Positions 35,526-47,594 of a stretch of DNA of 64,000 nucleotides are shown piece by piece. The notes under the pieces were generated by a model. The model was given only the letters and a program-made list of their open reading frames with translations, was not told the DNA's origin and made no database searches. Each line of letters opens with the position of its first letter. Within the stretch, counting starts at the first letter, position 1. This DNA is from Spisula solida (Eukaryota; Mollusca; Bivalvia; Venerida; Mactridae), in contig OX365952.1 of assembly GCA_947247005.1 (NCBI GenBank), forward strand, positions 45,550,722-45,614,721, read 5' to 3'. The translations under genes were made by a program, and so were the position numbers.

Positions 35526-36964
35526 TGAAAACAGACTTTGATTGGGCACGTGCTTAACTTTATAAATCATGTTTAGATATAACATCGTAGATTCAAAACT
35601 AGGCAGTTAACTGTGTGTGTCATCATTCAGTTATGTGTGTCGGTCCGTAAAGTTAACCGATTGCCTCATTTATACGGTGGTTGCACTTTGTGGCTGAGTG
35701 CTTACATTCACCGACCCTTTATCATTTGGAATTGACCGTTAAAAACCCACCGGGATGTTGTGTGTGCACGAGAAAGCTTTTTAACTTGTTTGTGCATATC
35801 CGATGGCTCTACCCAGTTCCACATAAGTCCTTAACAATAAAATGGGACACTTAAGGTATTGCTCAACCCGTAACTGTATTTGATGGAGAACAATCTCCGA
35901 TGAACATGTAAACATTAAAGCATTCTATAAGCAACTACATGACCACTTTCCGAAATGACAATGACAGTTATGCTTGGGCAAATAGAACATCTTTTGTCGT
36001 CATTAGTTTACCTTTTGAAATATCTCAGCTGAATATTATTATAACGATAAAATATTATACTATCACAAGCTATGATTCGCCCATCAGGTCAAATTTTAAT
36101 ACTATTAGTTGCTAAAATAATTATATATTCACATACATGTAATGATAACAGTTTGAGAACAAACATTCAAAGAACACATCCATTATTATTTCCTATACGA
36201 TCAAGCGCTTCACATAAAAATAAAAGTACATACCTTTTTAACTCTTTTAAGCGTATTTTTCGATTTTTTGGGTTCCATGATCAAGAACAAACTCCAGTTA
36301 AATACGGACTTTCGGTAGTAATAAAACGTTTATGCATTCACATTGTTTATATATGTAAGTCCAAACGGTATGACAAAGTGTTAGCATTCACATTAAAAAA
36401 TGAAAAGCTCTTGTCTCTAATACAAACACATAGATCTAGTCTAACATTATAATCCAATAGCAGAGGTGTGTGGACGAGTTATCGTAACATATATATCTAC
36501 CACTGACTACAGCAGCCGTTTACCATACAGCCTCTCTCTCAACTCATTGATTACCGATCACTCTATTCTAAAGCATTTTGTAACGGATTTTCCAATTAGA
36601 TAAGATTTAGACGTAACCAAATTGGCTCTCTGGAAAGACGCTGCTACTATTGCACACAGTACCTGCGGTGGCTATAAATCACGACATCCAAATTGCGGAG
36701 CGATAATGTAGCGAAATTTGGAAATATCTTCCAAAAATAGATTCTGAATTAACAGATCGGGAACAGTGTGTGCTTTGTCACATTTATGTTCTTAATTGTT
36801 TCTAAATATATTGATACTGAACTGTCTTAGATAGTGACAGTGATATTTGGTGTGTTGTTGGGTTTTTCGATCGCATTACGTCGACGAACATCGGTTGCCG
36901 AAGAGTTTTTTCTGACACCAGAAATTCGGACTTGTAGCGATTTAGTTTTTTTTTCTTGTTCAGT
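35526..36964. other. Spacer with one 126-codon ORF
   Basis: The frame at 36072-36452 starts MIRPSGQILILLVAKIIIYS, which looks mildly like a signal peptide. It has no recognisable domain, and an ORF of this length is unremarkable in AT-rich DNA of this size. I do not call it a gene. Confidence 0.35.
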
Positions 36965-37105
36965 TTTATATTGGGCATTGTGTTGAATGCTAGTGGTCTG
37001 TCTTTTATCCATTTTTTGTGTGTTCCCTTTTAAACATTTCGTGCCCGTTGAGTGCTGCCTCCCCTTTTCGATTTTACATTATCTTTTTTCTACGTCATTG
37101 TCAAC
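36965..37105 (-). repeat. Dispersed inverted-repeat family, right-end fragment
   Basis: ATATTGGGCATTGTGTTGAA, then CGTTGAGTGCTGCCTCCCC match in reverse the CAGCACTCAAC family of 38838-39802, strongly diverged. Confidence 0.45.
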
Positions 37106-37500
37106 AGTAGTTTATGTAGTAAGTTTGACTGAGGAAGTATTAAAATATAATAACAAATACATCGAACAGGGATGGTATCACTCAACAGATGAAGCAGGGC
37201 ACGAAATACGCACAAAGGGACACATAAAAAAGAAAGAAATCACAGACCACAAGCACCATTAGGCCACAATGACACTGAAAACTGACTGGGTCAACTATGT
37301 GCGCTGTATACGACTGAAAACTAATGAAAGCGGCGATAACACTAACGAACAACAAAATTGTTGACCGTCAAAATCATGTAAAGATAAATTGGTATTTGCA
37401 TTCGTAATCCGAAATTATAATCCAAAACACAAGTACGATATACATTCAGTCTTCATATCCACTTCGTGAGCTTGTGGACAAATTATCATTGCGTACATGT
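37106..37500. other. Spacer
   Basis: 37195-37260 (CACGAAATACGCACAAAGGG) vaguely resembles the same dispersed family. Otherwise nothing is recognised. Confidence 0.35.
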
Positions 37501-37799
37501 CGGGAGCGACGGCCTAGAGGTAGGGCGCGCGCTTTGGGATAGAAAGGACCCGGATTCAACCCCCGACTGGACCACTGTTTAATTTCTCTGAGCAAGAATA
37601 ACCCACATACTCCACTTGACCATGTCTGAACATTTTCGATAGTCCTGGGCGCCACAGATCGATGTTGGCTGCTCACCCACCAGGAGAAAATAGTCTCCTC
37701 AGGGAGGCTCGAACGCAGGTAGCCCAATGACCAGGGGAAGTTAAAATGTCAAAGGGTAGCTGAACTGCTGAAAGCAGCCCTCGAAAATTGGTAACTTAA
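37501..37799 (+). mobile_element. tRNA-derived SINE (copy 4)
   Basis: The head is GGGAGCGACGGCCTAGAGGT with B box GGATTCAACC at 37552-37561. The body is as in the other copies with a deletion of about 25 bp after CTCCACTTGACCA. It ends CTCGAAAATTGGTAACTTAA, which sets the 3' limit of the family. Confidence 0.8.
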
Positions 37800-38537
37800 C
37801 ATGTTTAACGGGAACATCTGTATAACTAGACCTTTCAAATGCAGCATTTCGACTAGAGTATTACTATTTTTCGGATAAGGCCATACTATTTACACCATAC
37901 TGTATCATTTCCTACTAAATTATCTCGACATGATTATTTTGTTATTTATTTAGTACTTATATACAAAGATCTAAAACACAGATTGGACACTAAATTGAAA
38001 ACTGGAAGAAAATGCAAAATGGCACGCAGCAGACTCTGTTATTTTGCATAAAACTGTTTGTTGTCATCCTTTTTTAATGACCTATGTCTCATTTAACAAC
38101 TAAGTTCCTTCTACTGCATTATGTAACATGTTTTTGTCTACCTCTTATATAATTCACTAATTTATTATTTGAATTAGGCAAATCGGGTATTTTCAGATAA
38201 ACTTGGAATTTCCATTAAAATGATAGTAGGGCTAGCTCTTTGCGAACTCCTGTTTTATTCCTTGACAATTTGATTAAATGGGGTACCATTTTAAAGCTTA
38301 ATAATCAATCTATTGCATAGACTTATTAGCTTTTGCCTATGTACCTTAAAACAAATATAATATATTTAGAACAAATGAGATTTCGCGAGATTTTAGAAGA
38401 CTGTCACGAGATATCTGTATCTTATTTTTAGATCTTTGTTATAATTATATCAAGTTAGTGTTTAACAGTTTCAAATCTTTGATCTACCATTTGGCAAGAT
38501 ATAAGGTATCAACGTTTCCGCTTGAAAAAGTAAAAAA
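37800..38537. other. Spacer
   Basis: AT-rich, nothing recognised. Confidence 0.4.
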
Positions 38538-38675
38538 GCTATATATGTCAACAGCCGAGCGCAGAAAACATAAATATAACACAGACCTCAAGTACACGGT
38601 GCAATTATGCCCAACACACAGTCAAGTCAACGAGACAAGGAACGTCCAAGTATCAGCTGTCAAAAGGTCGAACGT
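38538..38675 (+). repeat. Dispersed inverted-repeat family, left-end fragment
   Basis: TCAACAGCCGAGCGCAGAAA, CAATTATGCCCAACACACAG and TATCAGCTGTCAAAAGGTCG follow the order of the left arm at 38838. It lies just upstream of that element, so a repeated insertion or local duplication is possible. Confidence 0.5.
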
Positions 38676-38837
38676 TAAGAACTGCTGGATTGATATAAAA
38701 TACAATTATGGCCATTACTTTATGTAGACGATCTAATACTATACATATAAATCAGAAATAAGTATGTTCCTATTTCGATGGTCTTGTTGGAGACAATACA
38801 TGATATATATTGTTATGAACAGAAAATCCAAAAATAT

Positions 38838-39802
38838 AATATTAAGTCAGACAGAGAAGGCAGCACTCAACTTAACCAGCCGACCACAGAAATCATTGAA
38901 AACATTCAAGGCACAATGTCCAACTAAACAAGTAAAAGATCAGCCAACATCCAAGCTGTCGATAAGTAGAATGAATAAGTTTCAGCAATCAAAAAGCTGA
39001 ATGCCCTAGCTGAATGACACAGTCACAACAGTTCCAACAGTATGGCCGCTTCAATGCCTAGTTTTAGCTGTCAGAAAGTCATACAGAAGCGGTGGACGGT
39101 AGCCATCCAGGTTAATAAATCCATTTGATAATAATTTACTGTGACAAATTAAGTTTTTGTCCAGAAGAAACATGATAATTAAGTGAAAATATATGTTAAC
39201 ATCTTCTACCCTCCCTCAGGTAGGAAGGAACCTTGTCATTCGTCGGAAAGAGTCCATAGCATGATGTCGGTAAGAGTCGTCTAACTCTTTGACATCGCTC
39301 CGTACCAGTGTATTATGAGGAATCACAGATGAAAGGTAGATGTGTAATGAATTATTCAAGGCTAGGGAACATCATATTGACTGATTAAATGATGACTGCA
39401 TTACATTTTGCGTTCTACGCAGATCGTATGTAGACGGGAAGACGGAGCTCTTCTTGTGGCTCAATAACTTCGAATTCATGCTTCTGAGAAAGAGGTTTTC
39501 TCTGACTACAGTTCTGCAACTGATCATGGTTTTGTCAAAGGTAGTGAATTCGGATTATCAACTGACTTGGTAGCCTCTGTGCCTTGCATATGTTTTATGT
39601 TTTCTGTGCTCGGTTAGTCCAGTTGGGCATAGTGCCGTGTTTTCTGTGCTCGGTTAGTTCAGTTGGACATTGTGCCTGGCATATGTTTTATGTTTTCTGT
39701 GCTCGGTTAGTTCGGTTGGGCATTGTGCCTTGTGTGTTTTTAGTGTTTTCAGTGCTCGGTTGGTTAGGTTAAGTGCTGCCTTCCCTGTCTGACTTGATAT
39801 TA
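38838..39802. mobile_element. ~965-bp element with inverted terminal repeats
   Basis: The left end AATATTAAGTCAGACAGAGA and GGCAGCACTCAACTTAACC are matched in reverse by the right end (GGTTAAGTGCTGCC, then CCCTGTCTGACTTGATATT). The right arm is expanded by two to three tandem units carrying TTTTCTGTGCTCGGTTAGTT and GGGCATTGTGCC between 39585 and 39775. No transposase is visible. I take it as a fold-back-like non-autonomous element. Confidence 0.65.
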
Positions 39803-41524
39803 TCTTTTTGCATGGTGATTGCCACGGTCGGTTTTGATCTCAATCTTTTACTTTTTTAAACCACATTCCCTACGTTCTGCTTGTCCTCATGTTCAAAGTG
39901 TGGGTGTGGGTTTTTGTCTGTTTATCAAATTACAAATAACAAGCACTTATCACGCAACTGACAGCTGATGGTGAAATGTTGATAGATTTTTCACAAGTTG
40001 AAGGATCTGCAATGTATGGTCGCTTGTTAGTTTTGTGGCCTAACAGAATCTCGACTGTAGCAAATATTTCGTTCTTTGGTTATACTGAGTATGGTAAAAA
40101 TATACCAAGTGCACATAACAAACCGAAATCATGAAACATTTTTTATTTGATTTTTTAATCAAACGATTTACTGTCTGTTTGTACTTATCACCTTTCTTTT
40201 CGCTTTGTTACGACTTAATCTATATAGAAACCAACAGTGCTCTCAGTTAAGTTGTTTTTTGTGTTTCTGCATTTGGCAGCTTGCGTGGAAAAATACTATC
40301 ATATATCCGGTCAGCCATCGACAAGCTGGATATACATCGACACGTCATGACATTAATGAAAAGCAGAACTGAATAGCTTAATGTAATAACCAGATATGTG
40401 TTAGATGGAAACCCACATACGACGTGGATGAAGAGATTCACTGCATAATATGACGTGCGTAATTAAGAATGACTCTACTGGTCGTTTACTTTGAAAGAGA
40501 CACGTTACAATTTGCCTATCTAACTTAATACTACATTGTATTCCAAACCGTATATTGCACTGCATCTGCATGTAATGAGAAGGTTCACTAATGCTTAATT
40601 GGGCCCTGTGATTTTTCAAAAAATAAAAATGCATGTTCCTATGAATCTGTCCTATAATTCAAATGACTTTGTAAATGACATTTCCTGAGTAAAAAATTAG
40701 CATACATATCCAAATTTCCCTCGTCATTTGTTGACTTAACTGCCAAGAATATCATCAATATGTCATGTTTTGCCCAAAACGTCATTTTTGGTCATTTGCA
40801 CGACTATTAATGACAAAAAAACTTCAAAAAAAACATGATGGCAGTCTTATATATTTTTACAAAACCAGTGTTCTGCAAGTTTTTATATATTTTACAAGAT
40901 ATGTGTCGCAAGCATGCCATCGTGGTTTTTGGGAAGGTTTACGCCTTAAAAAGCAATGGAAGTGGCTAAAAATGACGTATTTTACTCCATATGACATATA
41001 TTAAGTAGATTGGTCGTTAGTTTGGTATAGATAATAACTTTTGGTATGAAATCCACCGCATTTAAAGCCGCGGTTACATCAATGGGCACGCGCCAAGTTG
41101 TCCGTATTCGTGTTAACTTGGGTAAATAGGTTCGAAGTCGTTTTGAAAGTGAAAAAATGTTACGTATAAAGAAGTATAGGGAACTTCGTGTTTTACATAC
41201 AACATGGCTAGTGTTAACTATGGTATCCCTCAAGTACTTTATTGTCTGGATTGTAAAATAACTTATGACACGGCTAGTTCGAATCCAACTAAAATGTGTT
41301 GTTTTGTTTTCATTTTTTTATTTTTTTTATTTTTACAAGCACAAAATCCGTGTAATACTGTAGTGTACACATCCCATACATGTAAGTGTGTAATATTGTT
41401 ACATGTCTATTGTAGAAAGTTGTGATGGCTATTCAACAGAATATATGTTGTCACTAAGTTCCGAATACACTAACGATCAAAATAAGTGAAAATAAAAAAA
41501 AAATTGTCTCGATATCTTTTCATT
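39803..41524. other. Spacer
   Basis: No coding region recognised. A block around 40615-40665 resembles 3105-3150 (ATGCATGTTCCTATGAATCT). Confidence 0.4.
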
Positions 41525-41625
41525 GATAAATTATAATGTATAATGTCTGAATTAGGGATTCGAACTACCGAATTTTGGGTTGAAGATTCTGAACGTTGCC
41601 GATTGCGCCAAACTGTAATTCAATT
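41525..41625 (-). repeat. tRNA-like remnant
   Basis: On the reverse strand: TTTGGCGCAATCGGCAACG (A-box-like) and AGTTCGAATCCCTAATTC (B-box-like). The ends CAGTTTGG and CTAATTCAG pair poorly, so a decayed tRNA or SINE head is more likely than a gene. Confidence 0.4.
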
Positions 41626-41907
41626 ACAAACAGTTATCTGTAAGAATTATAGCATTGAATAATGAACTGCAAATGTAATAAATCATAGTCTACCCGCCCG
41701 ATAGGTCATGGCTTACGAGTCAAAATAAATATATATTGTATCATATAAAACAAAACGATATACCATTTTTATCCTTTTCAGCAAACTCTTCGACTTTTTG
41801 GCTTCCATTATTTACATATGGTTTTGTATTACACACTTGCAGAATTATTGACACTGGGGATTCATACTCTGAGCGGATCTTCACATATTTAATGTCACAG
41901 TATAATA

Positions 41908-42315
41908 ATAACGCGTCAATGTCACTAGTTGTTCAAGTATGACGATGTAAACGCGACAATGCCACTAGTTGTTCAAGTATGACGATGTAAATGCGTCAAT
42001 GCTACTAGTTGTTCAAGTATGACGATGTAAACGCGTCAATGCCACTAGCTGTTCAAGTATGACGATGTAAACGCGACAATGCCACCAGTTGTTCAAGTAT
42101 GACGATGTTTACGCGTCAATGCCACTAGTTGTTCAAGTATGACGATGTAAACGCGTCAATGCCACTAGCTGTTCAAATATAACGATGTTAACTCATTAAT
42201 GCTACTAGTTGTTCAAGTATGACGATGTAAACGCGTCAATGCCACTAGCTGTTCAAATATGACGATGTAAACTCATTAATGCTACTAGCTGTTTAAATAT
42301 GACGATGTAAACTAC
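41908..42315. repeat. 40-bp minisatellite, about 10 units
   Basis: Units follow GTTCAAGTATGACGATGTAA plus ACGCGTCAATGCCACTAGTT, 40 bp. Later units carry linked variants (AACTCATTAATGCTACTAG), so the array contains subtypes that recur together. Confidence 0.9.
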
Positions 42316-43399
42316 TATCACAGACAACCAGTCTAACTACCGGCACAAGTACTACAATAATTGCTACTTGAAGAGTTCACTATTTCAAAACAACGACATA
42401 ACCAGGCCAAACATGACACACAGGATATGTCCTCTCATAGTTCTGTTTGTGTTTTCATTGGTTACTGATCGTGCAATTCTAAAACCTATAACATCATTGT
42501 TTGTACGATGGCAATGTCCAATTAAAAGAGATTTACATTTCGGAATTGCCTCTCTACAGAAATAAGATCATTCGTAACCAGTTCAATAACCTTGTAATAT
42601 CCTTGTAACATATCATATGTTCTTTAGTATACACAACTTCTGTTTTCCGATTAATTAATGCTCATATAAATGCAATAAATTGGTGTCACTGCTTCGTTCT
42701 GGTTTCATCGTCTTAAACAGAACATATCTTAAATTCTTATTAAAAATATTCCTTCCCACAACCGTCTTAATGAGTGTTCCGTTTGAACATATTCGATACA
42801 TCAAGTGTCACTTGTAAGTATTTCGTTTAGATTAATAAACCTTGTCGCAGGTGTTACGCAAAAGGAATTAGTATACTTATTGTAATTATGAATGTATACA
42901 TAATGAATGCGTTCCTAACACTAGTGGCACGAACCAACACCTGGTGTGTCCCTACATTACTAAATCATGTTATGCTAATTAATGGTACACAACGGTAAAC
43001 AATGGTACTCTGATGCCGTCAGACTCATTTATGTATAAAATGTTTATTAATTTCTATGTCACTTCTATTTCAAGGGTTTGTAAACTAGGCTCATTTGACA
43101 AATTCATTCTGAGCACCATTATTATATTCTAAGCATATAAAGGGAAACTTAATTATTTTGACATACTAGTACGTTAAAAAATTAAGCTGCATATACTGCC
43201 CACGAAACGTAGAATCTAATAAGCCGTGTTTTCTTTCTGATTAATAAATTTAACAAAATTTTATGTTTTCCCTACGATGCTTTGTAAATACATTTGTACC
43301 ATCCATTGTATTCATAAAGCATCTTAGTAGCAAACTTTCTTTAGCCTCTCGGTTTCCAACCTGTTCAAATTCAGCTGAGTGGGAATCACTGAATAGCGC
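42316..43399. other. Spacer
   Basis: No recognised feature. A 65-codon ORF from 42368 has a hydrophobic stretch but no family motif. Confidence 0.4.
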
Positions 43400-43492
43400 T
43401 TCTGAAATTTCCAATGTCTCTGTCGATATTCGAACCAGGGTACTCCTGATTGATAGGTAGTTGAGAGCGCTATTCTCTCGGCAACCGTTCTA
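43400..43492 (-). repeat. tRNA-like remnant
   Basis: On the reverse strand GTTGCCGAGAGAATAGCGCT and CCTGGTTCGAATATCGACAG resemble a tRNA's first half and T arm. No full cloverleaf forms, so I do not call a gene. Confidence 0.3.
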
Positions 43493-44045
43493 ACCTTTCC
43501 TCAGTTTATAAAATATGTTTTTCTGCAAACGACCTATACAACTTCTACTGGTATATTAGAATCATATCGCGTTCAGTATCGATTACTTCATTGGGTTTGT
43601 CAGCGAATTTATATTCTTAAGGTGAATGACAAGCCGTACTTCTTGAACTTCATAAATACATCATTGATAAATGGGAAGAAACCTTCGAATGGTAAGGAAT
43701 TATGACATTTATATGTATTTGCGTACAGATGTGCTTCGTTTCACTGTCAGAGTTTCTTGAATACTTGTAGGGTTAGGTAATGAAGAAAACATAATACAGT
43801 AATATATGTACCCCCACTCTACGCCCATCTGAACATTCATTTTTACATTATTTAATCCTGTTTTGTGACAGGGAACAAAGATATAAATAGGCACAAAATG
43901 CACATTTACCCGCCTCTAATTTGTTTGTCGATATTGATAGGAGTTTGAGTATGCATGCAAACGTTAAAATAACTGGCCAATCAATTATTTATCACATCTG
44001 TAACATAATATAAGTTAATTAATCTATGACAACACGTAAAAAGAT
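43493..44045. other. Spacer
   Basis: No recognised feature. Confidence 0.4.
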
Positions 44046-44310
44046 TATATTAAGCCAGACAGGGAAGGCAGCACTCAACTTAACCAGCCGAGCACAGAAA
44101 ACATTAAAAACACATAAAGCACAATGACCAACTGAACCAACCGAGCACAGGAAACATGAAACACATACAGACACAATGCCCAACTAAACAATCACAGATC
44201 CGCCGAGGTCCAAGCTGTCGGAAAGTATAATAAATCATTACAAGCTGAATGACCCAGTTTCCACAGCAAAATGACTATAATGCCTAGTTTTAGCTGTCAG
44301 AAATCTTAAA
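44046..44310 (+). repeat. Dispersed inverted-repeat family, left-end copy
   Basis: ATATTAAGCCAGACAGGGAA, GGCAGCACTCAACTTAACCA, AGGTCCAAGCTGTCGGAAAG and GCCTAGTTTTAGCTGTCAG follow 38838-39080 closely. It contains an extra internal unit (CCAACTGAACCAACCGAGC). No right end is seen downstream. Confidence 0.65.
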
Positions 44311-44646
44311 ACGAAGAAGTTGTTCACCAACGTACCTAGAATCCTATATCTGTTCATTTAAACCCATCATCAGTTTGCAGGATTGAAATAAAACCCATAC
44401 CGTCGAGGTATTTAGATCAACTTGATATAACACCTGTTTTGAAGCGCGCCTCAATTTGTCATTATGCATCTCATAGCATAATTATTTTTACAGACTGTTT
44501 TACATTTTTATTTATCTAATCATCCATTTCCTTAAACCATTCCCTCATGTTCCCACCTTTTTATCACTTTTTAATACACGCCTAGACACTGGCTCAGGAA
44601 ACGATTTATTTCAATCGTGGAAACTGAAAATTGTCAGAGGGTGCCA

Positions 44647-44894
44647 TATCGCTGGCTTAGAATAAGAAGGTAGTAAGTACTTACGACCTTATAAGACTCA
44701 TGCATATTTGAAATCTTCATCTCAATGCGCTTCTTATGAGCCTATTTTTATGAAAATCGGAAGTGGCAATGTTGACAAAACTGAAGTTTAAAAACCTTGT
44801 TTTTTCATAAGTAGAGTAGTTTTCAGACATTGTTTTCTTGTTTTCTGAATTATTTATTTGTAATTACGACCTTCTAATTCTAAGCCAGTGATAT
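44647..44894 (+). mobile_element. 248-bp MITE, left copy
   Basis: The ends ATATCGCTGGCTTAGAAT and ATTCTAAGCCAGTGATAT are inverted repeats. It is the reverse complement of 47351-47594, sharing ACGACCTTATAAGACTC, TTCTTATGAGCC and GTAGTTTTCAGACATTG type blocks. Confidence 0.75.
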
Positions 44895-46401
44895 CTGGTA
44901 AACAGGGTAGATATTCTAAACGTTATCATAATAAATACACAACTACATGTAGTGTCTGGTCCGTTTAACACACCCCTATGTCTACTCCTTTGCCAACAAA
45001 TCAGGTATCCGACGTTACATATCTTTTTCACAGCATAATTTGCGTTGAATAAAAAGACATTGCACCAGTAATATAATAATATTACTGACATCGGTGTACA
45101 TCACATGCAGTTAACATATCTTCTTTCTCAACAGCATGTGTATTTCCGTTATAATAAAATGATTTATACCGACTTTATACATTGACTTACAATCAGTATG
45201 ATAATGTCATTTCTCAATAAGTGTTCATCGTTCCTCAATTACAATTGTGAAAGAAGCGATTTTATTGGATGACATAAAGTTCACATCGACATGACACCAT
45301 ACGGAGTGTCGTGTAATCCTATATTAAGTAGTGAAGCGAAATCAGGGACACTCCGTGTAATCCTATATAAAGTAGTGAAGCGTAATCAGGGTCTGATTTT
45401 AATGAGATTGCCCTTTCACCATTGTCAACACTGTTCGTTTACCAATTCCAAAATACGTGGCAACGGTAACGGCACATGAACGTACATGCGCTTGTAACAA
45501 GTCAAGTTCTATCATCTATTTCACACATGCTTAGGGAATGTCATATTATACAGGGTTTTTGGAGAGACGTCGGATTGTTTATTAACCAAAAATTCAAGAA
45601 AAATATAAAGTTCAGTTTTGAAATGATCTCATTTTGTAACTACTACTCATAAAATAAAAACATAAACACAACCATTAATTTCATTTTACTTCTGGCTAAA
45701 TACTGTATCTTTAAATGCAAAAATACTAATGAATCACCGAGCATTATATATTTTCAAAACTTAATATCAGAGAGAAAAAGATTAGAAGAAATAATAGCAT
45801 TTACGAAAAATAAAGTTGAAAAGCACATTGTAAAATGGATTTTTTGTAATTGGATTTTTTCTAATTTTTTTATCATTTCCCCTTTTGGCATTTTCTCATT
45901 TATTGTTGTCCGAAATAACCAACTATTTAACTGCAGTTACATGAATTGCTATTTTTACGTTGCTATACTTCTACATTGTCATAACGTACTATATATCTTA
46001 GTCTGTAAAGTTATATTAAATATGTTTGTACATATATTGTAACTACATTGTTTCGATAGAACTGACAATGTATCAATCAGTATTCACAAAACATTCAAGT
46101 CCAGCACTTATTAAGATGTTGCCTCTTAGCGGTGGTCGACTTTCTTATGCATGGTTTATAGAGTAAACAGCGATGTCGATCAAGCGACTGTAATGAATCG
46201 TATTCGTTTGTCAATGAAGTCTAGAAACGCTCAAGTAACATGTGTTTCTTGTCCATACTGTTGGTATACTAATTTTATACAGGCGGTAAAGCACCTGGGG
46301 TTCCGTTTGTTTTTATCAACCCCCCCCCCCCCACAATACCATTGAAAACTTACTGCTTCAATAACATACACCGAGTCCCTTACATTATCTACACCATAGG
46401 T
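44895..46401. other. Spacer between inverted elements
   Basis: It contains two 44-bp direct units at 45311-45398 (GTGTAATCCTATATTAAGTA) and a perfect 10-bp inverted pair, ACGGAGTGTC at 45301 and GACACTCCGT at 45347. A run of 13 C lies at 46320-46332. No gene. Confidence 0.45.
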
Positions 46402-47256
46402 TATATACACGCAATGACCTTAAAAACGCCTCACCTAATTCAGAGTCCAATATCGCTCAAAGTGTTTATGTTATTGCTATATAATTTTACATGTGTATTA
46501 ATTGATCTTTCCTACGTGTAATAAGATTAGTTTGTAATAATACGTTGTCTAATTATTCTTTAGGAATCCTGCAAGCGCACTCACCCTAGGCAAAAGTGTG
46601 GGATTTTCAACACAAGCTATGCGAGGCATTATACGCTTATTGTGCTCATATTTGCGAGATAGTGTAGACACACTAATTGGACGAATACACTTGTTCATCG
46701 TTTTCTATCCTTTTATTTAAGCATCGAAAAGTTTTCGGAATGCTGGTTTACTATTACACACGCTCTAACCTATCGCATTTAAACATGTTTAAAAGAACAG
46801 GATTTTGAATTTGCCAATTTTAGTAATAAAACTTATACCTTGATGATTTGAATGCCTGTGAAATGCGTTGATATTCTTTTGTTATTAACTTTATTTACGC
46901 TTGTTTAAAACAAAATGACATGTTGAATATGAACACACGTAGAAACTATTGTGAAAATCTTATATGTGACAGTAGGTTTGTTTTAGGACTTCGTAGATGA
47001 ATGTGATCCCGCATATTAGGATAAAATGCGCCCTTAGCCGGTATTGAAAATCCCACACTTTCGCTTAGGGTGAATGCGTTTGCAGGATGCCAAGAAAATA
47101 ACGAGACAACATTTTATTACAAACTAAACTGATTTACACGAAGGACAGATCAATTAATACACTAAAATAATCTTGTAAAATTATATTGCATAAGATAAAT
47201 TCTTTGAGCGATATTGGGCTTCGAGTGAGGTGAGGCGTTTTAAAAGAGTGTATAGT
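46402..47256. mobile_element. ~855-bp element with ~200-bp inverted arms
   Basis: The left arm has AAAACGCCTCACC, CAATATCGCTCAAAG, GTATTAATTGATC, AGTTTGTAATAA, ATCCTGCAAGCGCA and AAAGTGTGGGATTTTCAA. Every one has its complement in the opposite order in the right arm up to about 47256. The middle (about 46610-47045) holds no open reading frame of note. Long arms and no transposase fit a non-autonomous fold-back-type element. Confidence 0.75.
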
Positions 47257-47350
47257 ACTTTGATTGTTTATTTAACAATCTACATCACTTAAATGTCTTC
47301 AAGCACATATGTTTTGTAACGATTGAATTCACAATATTAAAATATATTAC

Positions 47351-47594
47351 GTTTCGTTTACATAGAATTAGAAGGTTGTAAGTACAAAATCGATATTTTG
47401 AGAAAACAAGAAAAAAATGTCTGAAAACTACTCTTTACTCATGGAAAAACAAGATTTGGTGAACATGACCAGTTCCGATTTTCATGAAAATACGCTCATA
47501 AGAAGCGCCTTGAGATACAGATTGCAAATATGCACGAGTCTTATAAGGTCGTAAGTAGTTCATACGACCTTCTAATTCTAAGCCAGCGAAATGT
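47351..47594 (-). mobile_element. 244-bp MITE, right copy in opposite orientation
   Basis: Reverse complement of the MITE at 44647-44894. The left end is worn (TTACATAGAATTAGAAGG) and the right end is intact (TTCTAATTCTAAGCCAGCGA). The reverse open frame over it is accidental. Confidence 0.75.

Noticed and set aside
36072..36452. 126-codon ORF with a hydrophobic start
   Set aside because: No domain, no repeat copy, no splice or promoter evidence; one ORF of this length is expected by chance in AT-rich DNA of this size.
41525..41625. Functional tRNA gene on the reverse strand
   Set aside because: A and B box-like motifs are present but acceptor and anticodon stems do not pair.
44647..47594. 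A single large DNA transposon with its own transposase
   Set aside because: No transposase-like frame lies between the arms; the parts are better explained as separate non-autonomous elements.
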